Below are positions 55,985 to 64,000 of a stretch of DNA of 64,000 bases, one piece after another. The notes under the pieces are model-generated. The model searched no databases, was not told the DNA's origin, and saw only the letters and a list, made by a program, of their open reading frames with translations. This stretch comes from CAVTLG01 sp963735495 (lineage in GTDB: Bacteria; Chloroflexota; Ktedonobacteria; Ktedonobacterales; Ktedonobacteraceae): positions 1,783,452 to 1,847,451 of the forward strand of contig CAVTLG010000002.1 of NCBI GenBank assembly GCA_963735495.1. The letters run 5' to 3'. Numbering within the stretch: the stretch's first letter is position 1; each line of letters starts with the position of its first letter. Position numbers and translations under genes: made by a program.

Positions 55985-56462
55985 TTTTGGACGCCGATTG
56001 ACAATCGGTGGCGTCGCGCGCGATCGCCCCGATGATACGTCCCCCGAGCGCACGCTCGATCAGCGCGGCGTGGATCTTGTCTGGCAGCGCGCCGCGCGCG
56101 AATTCGGCGAACGCCCGGGAAAACGTGGCTTCGGAAGGAACTTGCGAGTGTCGCTCCCAGCCGAGGATGCGACGCAGGGACTTGTCGACGTCGAGGCGCT
56201 CGATCAGGGCGCTGGTGGTGGGAACGCCCAGGACCGCCTTGGCCACGAAAGCTCGGGCGAGGGCGCGACGGTCCTCGGGCGGCCGGCCCGGCCCCCTGGG
56301 CGGCTCGGGAACGAAGGCTTCGAGGCCGATCACGTCGAGCGTGGTGACGAGACGACCCAACGCTTCGGTGATCGGATCGTTGTCCTCGCGCATCCAAGGG
56401 AACAAAGAGCCCTGGATGTAGCTCCAGCGAGGCTTCATCGCGTCGAGAGGGTCGTCCGTCAT
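55985..56462 (-). pseudogene. Truncated DDE transposase (IS5/IS1182-like N-terminus)
   Basis: From ATG 56462 the frame encodes MTDDPLDAMKPRWSYIQGSLFPWM, then RRALARAFVAKAVLGVPTTSALIERLDVDKSLRRILGW and PSEATFSRAFAEFARGALPDKIH, a DUF772-type N-terminal transposase domain, up to the first catalytic region GAIARDAT. The sequence then turns into unrelated residues (DCQSASKIDPP), so the catalytic half is lost. It is inactive as it stands. Confidence 0.7.
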
Positions 56463-56695
56463 GTCTACAGCCAAGGCTGAAGCGAATCGCTTTCTACGAT
56501 AACAGCGCCACACCTGAACCACAATCTCAATCTATTTCAATGTAGCACTTGAAAACGATAACAATAGCTATAAATATTACGGACTTACTAGACTGAATTC
56601 GTCAATCTTTTTGCAAGAGGCTCTTTAGTCATCAATTTCATGCTCGAGCCAGCCTCCACATATTTGGAACCTCGTGGCGCTCGCCGCGAGCGCCT

Positions 56696-56833
56696 ATGCT
56701 TGTTATCCTCGGCAAGCTGGCGGTCTGGTGCGGCGTAGGAGGCCCTTACCTTCTGCCCGCAAACGAATGGGTGATCGTGATCCTGCTATTCCTGCTTGGC
56801 TGGCGCAATTTCGGCTTCATCGTGCAGGCCTAG
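56696..56833 (+). pseudogene. Short membrane-protein fragment or small protein (45 aa)
   Basis: The frame MLVILGKLAVWCGVGGPYLLPANEWVIVILLFLLGWRNFGFIVQA has one or two membrane helices. There is no convincing ribosome site, so it is more likely a remnant of a longer membrane protein. Low certainty. Confidence 0.3.
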
Positions 56834-56945
56834 GAGCGGCCGCTTGAGGACGGCGAAACTGCCCATGAGCACGGCGACTACGCGGCGGCGTTTCATTGAG
56901 CGACCCTCGAACGCTGCCCAACAGTTCACAAGGAAGGGGAATGAT

Positions 56946-57233
56946 ATGCATTCAAAGTCACACGCCAGGCCTATTCCGGAGACCGAATTTAAGGCGACCG
57001 TCGATAGCCTCGATGATCTCTTGGCAATGGCGGAGCAGTACGGGAGTGTCGGAAGTCTGCGGCAAGCGGGAGACATTTTCTGGATGTTGGCCGAAGAGCA
57101 TTCCGAAGCGCCGCAAGCGGAAGTTGCGAGGGGCAAGCTGCGGGGGTTGGCTCACGAGTATGAACGAGATGGCCGCGCTCACGAGGCGCGCGCCATTTAC
57201 GAGCGGTTGATGGAACCTCGGGTTGGCCCGTAA
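56946..57233 (+). CDS. Small TPR-like helical protein (95 aa)
   Basis: It starts MHSKSHARPIPETEFKATVDSLDDLLAMAEQYGSVGSLRQAGDIFWMLAEEH and continues with helix pairs (AEVARGKLRGLAHEYERDGRAHEARAIYERL) resembling one or two tetratricopeptide units. GGAAGGGG precedes ATG 56946. It is intact, unlike most neighbours. No function can be assigned. The stop at 57233 abuts a fragment of another gene. Confidence 0.5.
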   Translation: MHSKSHARPIPETEFKATVDSLDDLLAMAEQYGSVGSLRQAGDIFWMLAEEHSEAPQAEVARGKLRGLAHEYERDGRAHEARAIYERLMEPRVGP

Positions 57234-57235
57234 CG

Positions 57236-57392
57236 GCCGACGAACTGGCGAAGTTGCCGACCTATTATGTGATGGATCGGGATGCAGACATGGCGGCTAC
57301 CGTTGCGCCATTCATGCCGTCGAGCGAACAGGTCGCCTCCTGTCAGTGGATGACGGAAAGCGATCTCGATTTCTATGCTACCGAATTCGGCA
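57236..57392 (+). pseudogene. Alpha/beta-hydrolase remnant
   Basis: The frame ADELAKLPTYYVMDRDADMAATVAPFMPSSEQVASCQWMTESDLDFYATEFGSAR matches the cap/lid region of alphaproteobacterial alpha/beta hydrolases of the epoxide-hydrolase type (LPTYYVMD...MAETVAPxMPSxxEIAACRWLTxxEL). Both ends are missing: a small gene abuts on the left and a transposase fragment on the right. Confidence 0.6.
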
Positions 57393-58381
57393 GCGCGCGA
57401 GATGGGCGTGCTGAAGATGGGCACGATCGGGCTGGACGGCACGAAGATCCACGCCAACGCCAGCCGGCACAGCGCGCTTTCCTATGAGCACGCGGGCAAG
57501 ATCGAGGCGCAACTGAAGGCCGAAGTCGCCGATCTGATGGCCAAGGCCGAGGCGGCGGACGCGGCCGACGTTCCCGACGGCATGTCGATCCCCGACGAAC
57601 TGGCGCGGCGCGAGGAGCGTCTGCGCAAGATCGCCGAGGCGCGCGCGACGATCGAGGCGCGGGCCAGGGAGCGGCATGCGCGCGAGAAGGCGGAGCACGA
57701 GGCCAAGATGGCGGCGCGCGAGGCCAAGACCGCCGCGACGGGCAAGAAGCCCGGCGGCAAGCCGCCGGCGCCGCCGATCGAAGGGCCGCTGCCGACCGAT
57801 CAGGTCAATCTGACGGACGAGGAGTCGCGCATCATGCCGGTGGCCGGCGGCGGCTTCGACCAGTGCTACAACGCGCAGGCGGCGGTGGCGGCGGGCAGCC
57901 TGCTGGTGGTGGCGACCGACGTGGTCCAGGCGCCCAACGACAAGCACCAGGTCGAACCGATGCTGGAGAAGATCGAGGCGTTGCCCGAGGCCTTGGGCAA
58001 GGTCGAAAATCTGCTGGCGGACACCGGCTATTTCAGCGCGGGCAACGTCGAGGCCTGCGAGAAGGCCGGCGTCGAGCCGGTGATCGCGATGGGCCGTCAG
58101 CCGCATCATCCGCCGCTGAGCGAGCGCTTCGAGAAGGCGCCGGACGCGCCGAAGGACCCGACGCCGGTCGAGGCGATGGCGCATCGGCTGAAGACGCCGC
58201 GAAGGCCGAGCGCTCTACGCCTTGCGCAAACAGACCCCGGAGCCGGTGTTCGGCATCATCAAATCCGCGCTCGGATTCCGTCAATTTTCGCTGCGCGGGC
58301 TCGAAAACGTGCGCGGCGAGTGGAGCCTCGTGACCATGGCCTGGAATTTGAAGCGGATGTTCGTCCTCGACCCCGCCTGAC
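57393..58381 (+). pseudogene. IS1182-family transposase, 5'-truncated and frameshifted
   Basis: The frame opens REMGVLKMGTIGLDGTKIHANASRHSALSYEHAGKIE, the middle of an IS1182-type DDE transposase, with an Ala/Glu/Arg-rich coiled insert and then ESRIMPVAGGGFDQCYNAQAAVA and LLADTGYFSAGNVEACEKAG (catalytic Asp region). A one-base shift near 58,196 separates MAHRLKTP from EGRALYALRKQTPEPVFGIIKSALGFRQFSLRGLENVRGEWSLVTMAWNLKRMF (the Glu motif). The N-terminal third is absent. It is on the opposite strand from, and unrelated to, the fragment at 55985-56462. Confidence 0.85.
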
Positions 58382-58609
58382 GAGGGCGTAGGCGCCAACC
58401 CGGCGCATAGACCATCCAATCCACCGCCATCCACCAGGCTCAATTGCGAACGCCCACCAAGCCCGATCGGGCGCCCACCGCCGCCGCAAAGCGAAAAACC
58501 CGCTCGACCGCCCAATCGCAAAACTCAGTCCGACAGATCCCATGGGGAGGTGGATAGCGACCAGCGCTCTGGCAGAGTGAGGTTGCGAACACCAACTCTG
58601 GAGACGACC

Positions 58610-59780
58610 ATGCCAGCCGTAGCTGACCGACCGGACGCGCCGACCGCCATCCAAACCAATCTTGCCGCAATTTTCGTCTCCTTGGAACTGAGCCGTTCCA
58701 TCTGGCTGATCACATCGCTGTCGCCGGGCTCCGCTGAGAAGATGTCAAAGCATTCTGTGCGAGCCGGAGACGTCGCGGCGCTGCTGGCGCGCGTTTCGGA
58801 GCTGAAGCGGAAGGCGTCCGAGCGGACCGGAAAATCCTTTCCGATCGTTGTCATTCAAGAAGCGGGTCTCGACGGCTTCTGGCTTCATCGTGTGCTGCAA
58901 AGCGAAGGAATTGAAAGCCACGTCGTCGACCCAGCCTCGATTGCGACGTCGCGCCGACGGCGGCGCGCCAAGACCGACAGGATCGACGGCGAGGCGCTGC
59001 TTCGCGCGCTATTGGCGTTCAAGCGCGGCGAACCTCGGGTGTGCGCGATGGTCAAGGCGCCGACACCCGAGGAAGAAGACCGCCGCCGTCTCTGTCGCGA
59101 GCGCAAGGTGCTGATCGCCGAGCGGGTCAGGCACGTCAATCGCGTCAAGGGGCTGTTGTTTTCCCAGGGCGTCTCCGGTTACGAGCCGCTGCGCCGTGAT
59201 CGACGCCAACGGCTCGACGAGCTGACGACGGGCGACGGCCGTTCCTTGCCGGTGCATCTCAAGACCCAGATCAGCCGCGAACTCGATCGCCTCGAACTGC
59301 TGCTTGATCAAATCAAGCGGGCGGAGGCCGAACGAGACGCGCTGCTTGCCGCGCAACAGGCCGCCGCGCCAGGGCCGGCGGGGAGGATGTTGCTCGAGTT
59401 CAGAGGCATCGGCGCGGAGTTCGCCGCCAGTCTCTGGTTGGAGGCGCTATTCCGACACTTCGACAATCGCCGCCAGCTCGCGTCATACGCGGGGCTGGCG
59501 CCGACGCCCTGGCAAAGCGGATCGGTCGATCGACGAGCAGGGCGTTTCCAAAGCCGGTAATCCGCGATTGCGAACCACCCTGATTCAGCTTGCCTGGCTG
59601 TGGCTCCGCCATCAGCCGCAATCGGCGCTGGCTCTGTGGTTCAAAGAACGGGTCAACCGCAACGGCGGCCGTCTGAAGAAGACGACGATCGTGGCGCTGG
59701 CGCGCAAGCTGCTGGTGGCGCTGTGGAAATATGTCACCGCCGGCGTCGTCATCGAAGGCGCCGTGATGAAGGACGCCTGA
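58610..59780 (+). pseudogene. IS110-family transposase, copy 1, frameshifted
   Basis: GGAG lies six bases before ATG 58610. The N-terminal DEDD domain is present (IVVIQEAGLDGFWLHRVLQSEGIESHVVDPAS...AKTDRIDGEALLRALLAFKRGE), then a coiled coil and the transposase_20 part (LLEFRGIGAEFAASLWLEALFRHFDNRRQLASYAGLAPTPWQSG). An extra C near 59,534 (GATCGACGAG against GATCGAGAG in the other copies) shifts the frame before KAGNPRLRTTLIQLAWLWLRHQPQSALALWF. The ORF resumes to 59780. Confidence 0.85.
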
Positions 59781-61013
59781 CGATAGACGCTCAACTGATT
59801 ATCAAATCTCCCAGAACCTGATCAGTTCTGGCGGATCCGGGTGGACGAACCGATAGCAGCCATGGCCTGAAATGCCGATCCACAGAATGGTTTCGCCCCC
59901 TGAGCCCCTGCCGCCGCAAGCGGGATCTTGGTGCAGCCGTCTTGAGCGGCGACCGTATGTGAGGTTGATCGTGCTCGGAAACGGGCCGCGTCATGCAAAC
60001 GGGCTCGGACCTCGGATACCGAAACTGCCCTCGGAGTTTGACCTATGCACGAATGAATCTCACCCCTTGACCTGAAGCTCCCCATGTGAGGCGTCTCCGG
60101 TTACGAGCCGCTGCGCCGTGATCGACGCCAACGGCTCGACGGGCTGACGACGGGCGACGGCCGTCCCTTGCCGGTGCATCTCAGAGAATCAGATCAGCCG
60201 CGAACTCGATCGCCTCGAACTGCTGCTTGATCAAATCAAGCGGGCGGAGGCCGAACGAGACGCGCTGCTTGCCGCGCAACAGGCCGCCGCGCCAGGGCCG
60301 GCGGGGAGGATGTTGCTCGAGTTCAGAGGCATCGGCGCGGAGTTCGCCGCCGGTCTCTGGTTGGAGGCGCTATTCCGACACTTCGACAATCGCCGCCAGC
60401 TCGCGTCATACGCGGGGCTGGCGCCGACGCCCTGGCAAAGCGGATCGGTCGATCGAGAGCAGGGCGTTTCCAAAGCCGGTAATCCGCGATTGCGAACCAC
60501 CCTGATTCAGCTTGCCTGGCTGTGGCTCCGCCATCAGCCGCAATCGGCGCTGGCTCTGTGGTTCAAAGAACGGGTCAACCGCAACGGCGGCCGTCTGAAG
60601 AAGACGACGATCGTGGCGCTGGCGCGCAAGCTGCTGGTGGCGCTGTGGAAATATGTCACCGCCGGCGTCGTCATCGAAGGCGCCGTGATGAAGGACGCCT
60701 GACGATGGACGCTCAACTGATTATCAAATCTCCCAGAACCTGATCAGTTCTGGCGGATCCGGGTGGACGAACCGATAGCAGCCATGGCCTGAAATGCCGA
60801 TCCACAGAATGGTTTCGCCCCCTGAGCCCCTGCCGCCGCAAGCGGGATCTTGGTGCAGCCGTCTTGAGCGGCGACCGTATGTGAGGTTGATCGTGCTCGG
60901 AAACGGGCCGCGTCATGCAAACGGGCTCGGACCTCGGATACCGAAACTGCCCTCGGAGTTTGACCTATGCACGAATGAATCTCACCCCTTGACCTGAAGC
61001 TCCCCATGTGAGG
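59781..61013. repeat. 922-bp tandem duplication with a second, 5'-truncated IS110 copy
   Basis: The 310 bases after copy 1 (59781-60090) recur after copy 2 (60703-61013) almost without change. Copy 2 starts at the internal point GCGTCTCCGGTTACGAGCC (60091) and stops at 60702; copy 1 stops at 59780, a period of exactly 922. Copy 2 lacks the DEDD domain but has the unshifted C-terminal frame (60310-60702). Confidence 0.85.
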
Positions 61014-61500
61014 GGCTGTTGTTTTCCCAGGGCGTCTCCGGTTACGAGCCGCTGCGCCGTGATCGACGCCAACAGCTCGACGAGCTGACGACGGGCGACG
61101 GCCGTCCATTCCCGGTGCATCTAGAATCAGATCAGCCGCGAACTCGATCGCCTCGAACTGCTGCTTGATCAAATCAAGCGACGCCGAGGAGGCCGAACGA
61201 GACGCGCTGCTTGCCGCGCAACAGGCCGCCGCGCCAGGGCCGGCGGGGAGGATGTTGCTCGAGTTCAGAGGCATCGGCGCGGAGTTCGCCGCCGGTCTCT
61301 GGTTGGAGGCGCTATTCCGACACTTCGACAATCGCCGCCAACTGGCGTCATACGCGGGGCTGGCGCCGACGCCCTGGCAAAGCGGATCGGTCGATCGAGA
61401 GCAGGGCGTTTCCAAAGCCGGTAATCCGCGATTGCGAACCACCCTGATTCAGCTTTGCCTGGCTGTGGCTCCGCCATCAGCCGCAATGGCGCTGGCTGGC
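61014..61500 (+). pseudogene. IS110-family transposase, copy 3, truncated at both ends
   Basis: It begins GGGCTGTTGTTTTCCCAGGGCGTC, about 18 bases further upstream in the gene than copy 2, carries LLEFRGIGAEFAAGLWLEALFRHFDNRRQLASYAGLAP and has an extra T (CAGCTTTGCCTGG). It breaks off at CAATGGCGCTGGCTGGC where the GAA tract starts. Confidence 0.8.
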
Positions 61501-61501
61501 G

Positions 61502-61596
61502 GAAGAAGAAGAAGAAGAAGAAGAAGAAGAAGAAGAAGAAGAAGAAGAAGAAGAAGAAGAAGAAGAAGAAGAAGGAAGAAGAAGAAGAAGAAGAGA
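61502..61596. repeat. Long GAA trinucleotide microsatellite
   Basis: About 95 bases of nearly pure GAA repeats with one interruption (GAAGGAAGAA). It replaces the expected continuation of IS110 copy 3. Such tracts are rare in bacteria. It may be an assembly or long-read artefact. Confidence 0.9.
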
Positions 61597-61788
61597 GATG
61601 CTGGTGCAGCGGCGACCCGGGTGTGGGGGCGTGTGCTCCGGAACGTGGCATGCAGAACGAGGCCTGGACTGGATGCCAAACTGCACTGAAGTTGACCTGC
61701 GCCAATAAAATCAAACCCCTGACCTTGAAGGCTCCTGTGACTGTCGGTTCTTGACCTTCGAGAATCGACCCTCCGCAGGAGGAGCCTT

Positions 61789-62730
61789 ATGGACAGCGGT
61801 CATGCAATTTGGCCCGATCTGACGTATTCGACTTGGCGCGAGACGGCCGTGACCTTGCAGCTCTGGACCCAGATTGTGGGCAAGATCCGGCTGGCCCTGA
61901 CGCCTTGGGTCAACCACGGCTGGCAGGTTCCCCTCTATGTGACCGCTCGAGGGCTTGGGACCTCGCCGATACCGATCGGCGCAGAAATATTCGAGGTCGA
62001 GCTGGATTTTATCGGCCATCGACTCGCCGTCCGAACCAGCGAAGGGGACGAGCGATCGGTCGCGCTCAAGCCGCAGACAGTGGCCGATTTTTATGGCGCA
62101 GTGATCGAGCTCCTCAAGACCATGGGACTTGCGGTGGCGATCAGGGAGACGCCTAACGAGATCCTGAACCCGATCCGCTTTTCTCAGGACCGCGTGCACG
62201 CCGCCTATGATGCGGCCGCCGCCCATCGATTCTGGCGCGCGCTCGTGCAGGCGGACCGCGTCTTCAAACTGTTCCGCAGCGGCTTCCTTGGCAAGGCGAG
62301 CCCGGTCCATTTCTTCTGGGGCAGCTTCGATCTCGCAGTGACCCGGTTCTCCGGGCGGCCAGCGCCGCTCCATCCGGGCGGCGTGCCCGGGCTGCCCGAC
62401 GCCGTTGTGCGCGAAGCCTATTCGCACGAGGTCAGCAGCGCCGGGTTCTGGCCGGGCAATGACGCGTTCCCTCGGGCGGCCTTCTACTCCTACGCCTATC
62501 CCGAACCAGCGGGGTTTCGCGACAGGCCGACGACGCCCGGCTCTTATTTCGATGCTGCGCTTGGAGAATTTATCCTGCCTTACGATGCGGTCGCTGCGGC
62601 GGCAGAACCGGACGCCTTGCTGATCGATTTCCTGTCGACGACCTATGCGGCTGCAGCCGAGACCGGAGGCTGGGACCGGTCCGCGCTGGAATGCCCGTTC
62701 GGCGTTCCAGGACGGGTCCGTCCGATCTGA
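61789..62730 (+). CDS. DUF5996 family protein
   Basis: 313 residues. WPDLTYSTWRETAVTLQLWTQIVGKIRLALTPWVNHGWQVPLYVTARGLGTSPI and later VHFFWGSFDLAVTRFSGRPAP, AYSHEVSSAGFWPG and AFYSYAYPEPAGF match the DUF5996 family, widespread in Proteobacteria and Actinobacteria and of unknown function. GGAGGAGCCTT directly before ATG 61789 fixes the start. It is the first clearly intact gene to the right of the repeats. Predicted cytoplasmic. Confidence 0.88.
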   Translation: MDSGHAIWPDLTYSTWRETAVTLQLWTQIVGKIRLALTPWVNHGWQVPLYVTARGLGTSPIPIGAEIFEVELDFIGHRLAVRTSEGDERSVALKPQTVADFYGAVIELLKTMGLAVAIRETPNEILNPIRFSQDRVHAAYDAAAAHRFWRALVQADRVFKLFRSGFLGKASPVHFFWGSFDLAVTRFSGRPAPLHPGGVPGLPDAVVREAYSHEVSSAGFWPGNDAFPRAAFYSYAYPEPAGFRDRPTTPGSYFDAALGEFILPYDAVAAAAEPDALLIDFLSTTYAAAAETGGWDRSALECPFGVPGRVRPI

Positions 62731-63125
62731 CGAGAGCGTCATGCGGCGCCCGATCAGGAACTGTGGCGCAAATCCACGAGATCGAAGCCGAAGCCTTCCT
62801 GATATCACGCGAAAGTGAAAGCTGGCGTGGCGCGGCGCGTCAGATCTCGTTTAAGGTTCGGATTCCGAGCCTCGAATTTATCGTCACAAGCCCCGCCAGC
62901 GAGCGGGCTATCATTTATCCATCACGCAGCCTCGGGTAGCGCCTTGACCGTCATCTCGCTGACGCCAAGCTTCGCTGCTTTAGCGCCGCTCAGGGTCGGG
63001 AAGTCGATCGTGAGCGGGCTCGACTGGAGCGCGCAGGACTTGCTCCCAATAAGCAAATTCCCCAGTTAGAGCACAGACCAAGTCATGTTAGGTTTCGCAC
63101 ACGGGACCGATTAGCGAAGAACGCG
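62731..63125. other. Spacer without a supported gene
   Basis: Open frames here are short and lack ribosome sites. A frame ending at 62939 (HEIEAEAFLISRESESWRGAARQ...) could be a remnant. Nothing else is recognised. Confidence 0.35.
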
Positions 63126-64000
63126 ATGACCGGAGCCGAAACGCATTCGCCCAACGAATTTTCCTTTGGGTCGTTCCGTCTGGTTCGTGACCAACGGCTT
63201 CTGCTGAAAGGGGAAAAGCCTGTTCGGCTGGGTGGCCGAGCGCACGAAATTCTCGCCGCGCTCCTCGAGCGCCCGGGCGTGGTGGTCACCAAGGAGGAGC
63301 TTTTTGCCCGTGTCTGGCCCAAACAATTCGTAGAGGAGGGAAATCTCAAATTCCACGTCGCCGCCCTTCGCAAGGCGCTCGGCGATGGTCAAGACGGCGC
63401 CCGATTCATCGCCAATATTCCCGGCCGGGGATATTGCTTCGTGGCCCCAGTTCAGTCTTCCGGACGGAATCTTTCCGCGGGCGGAGACAAGCGTTCCAAA
63501 CCCTCAGCTGCGCCAATTGCCCGCTCCGCTCAGTCGCATTGTGGGGCGATCCGATACGATCGTAACGCTTGCAACACGACTGCCGCAGCATCGTTTCACG
63601 ACGATCGTCGGACCGGGAGGCATCGGCAAGACGACCGTCGCGGTCGCGGTCGCCGACGCCCTCGTTGGGACGTTCAATGACGGCGTCCGATTCGTCGACC
63701 TCGGACCGATAGCCGACCCATTGCATGTCGTTGGCGCGGTCGCGGCGTCGCTCGGCGTCGCCATTCAATCCGAAAACCCAATTGAGGGACTGATTTCATT
63801 TCTCAGGGACAGGCATATCCTCCTCGTGCTCGACAACTGTGAGCATGTGATCGAAACCGTCGCAGTGCTCGCGGAGGGAATCGTGAGAGGCGCCAGCAGG
63901 ACGAGTTTGCTGGCGACCAGCCGAGAGCCATTGGGCGCCGACGGTGAGCATGTTCATCGCCTGGGGCCCCTGGCTACGCCGCCTGCGTCCCAGGAGCTGA
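63126..64000 (+). pseudogene. Winged-helix regulator with NB-ARC-like ATPase, frameshifted and cut by the window end
   Basis: From ATG 63126 an OmpR-type winged helix is present: FSFGSFRLVRDQRLLLKGEKPVRLGGRAHEILAALLERPGVVVTKEELFARVWPKQFVEEGNLKFHVAALRKALGD...GRGYCFVAPV. After about 63,500 the reading must shift by one base to continue as LRQLPAPLSRIVGRSDTIVTLATRLPQHRFTTIVGPGGIGKTTVAVAVADAL, a P-loop ATPase, then HILLVLDNCEHVIE (Walker B) and LLATSREPLG. This pairing is common in large alphaproteobacterial regulators. The gene continues beyond 64,000. The shift may be an error or a true lesion. Confidence 0.8.

Noticed and set aside
57378..58184. Long antisense frame opposite the IS1182 fragment
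   Set aside because: It is an Arg/Leu-rich shadow of the GC-rich coding strand, with no motif or ribosome site.
61449..61754. Poly-Lys/Glu or poly-Leu/Ser proteins across the GAA tract
   Set aside because: They are translations of a microsatellite without a start signal.

Overview
The window falls into two unlike parts. Positions 1 to about 55,610 look like one bacterial chromosome of moderate GC with long spacers, many dispersed hairpin repeats, T-box leaders, a 37-nt-repeat CRISPR array and small family-specific proteins. I infer a member of the Chloroflexota, probably Ktedonobacteria-like; this rests on gene style and not on a marker search. Positions about 55,620 to 64,000 are much GC-richer, packed with truncated and frameshifted transposases and gene fragments, and look alphaproteobacterial. 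The join cuts through a cas3 gene, so the contig is either chimeric or carries a recent large insertion.

Layout of the left part. 1-5 kb: partial ArsA-like ATPase, small protein, leuS with a T-box leader, two tRNA-Ala genes. 5-12 kb: lipoprotein, an IS4-type element nested in a MITE-like repeat, lpdA, an orphan RiPP-like precursor, a phosphoesterase, an orphan HTH antitoxin. 12-18 kb: second phosphoesterase, a charged hypothetical protein, a broken type IIG restriction-modification gene, an FMN-dependent hydroxy-acid dehydrogenase. 19-24 kb: repeat-rich spacer, serS with a complete T-box, a secreted crystallin-like protein, a ribosomal protection GTPase with an upstream leader peptide. 24-37 kb: hypothetical and membrane-anchored surface proteins, sufT-like, rbsK, a Dna2-like nuclease-helicase, a DUF711 protein, GAF and universal stress proteins, clpS. 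37-45 kb: a frameshifted stress/membrane gene, dnaA, a lipoprotein, an FHA protein, an FAD oxidoreductase with a MITE fused into its reading frame, a MerR/TipAS regulator. 45-55.6 kb: GH127 glycosidase, a 64-repeat CRISPR array, its leader, cas6 and a truncated cas3' helicase.

The CRISPR unit reads entirely on the minus strand: cas3', cas6, leader, array. The helicase lacks an HD nuclease domain and has a DEFH motif, which suggests type I-D, but the effector and adaptation genes are not in the window because the locus ends at the join.

The most unusual feature is the leuS T-box leader. Its stem I and Leu (CTC) specifier lie upstream of a complete tRNA-Ala(GGC) gene that has its own promoter, and its antiterminator and terminator lie downstream of that tRNA. 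Other notable points are a block of nine variant repeats inside the CRISPR array, a leader peptide before a Tet(M)-like gene, an in-frame MITE insertion, and a MITE with intact 9-bp target duplications.

The right part holds two different broken transposases, an alpha/beta-hydrolase remnant, three partial IS110-type copies in a 922-bp tandem arrangement, a long GAA microsatellite, a DUF5996 protein and a frameshifted winged-helix/ATPase regulator cut by the window end. The frequent single-base frameshifts, here and in three genes of the left part, fit either real decay or uncorrected indel errors.
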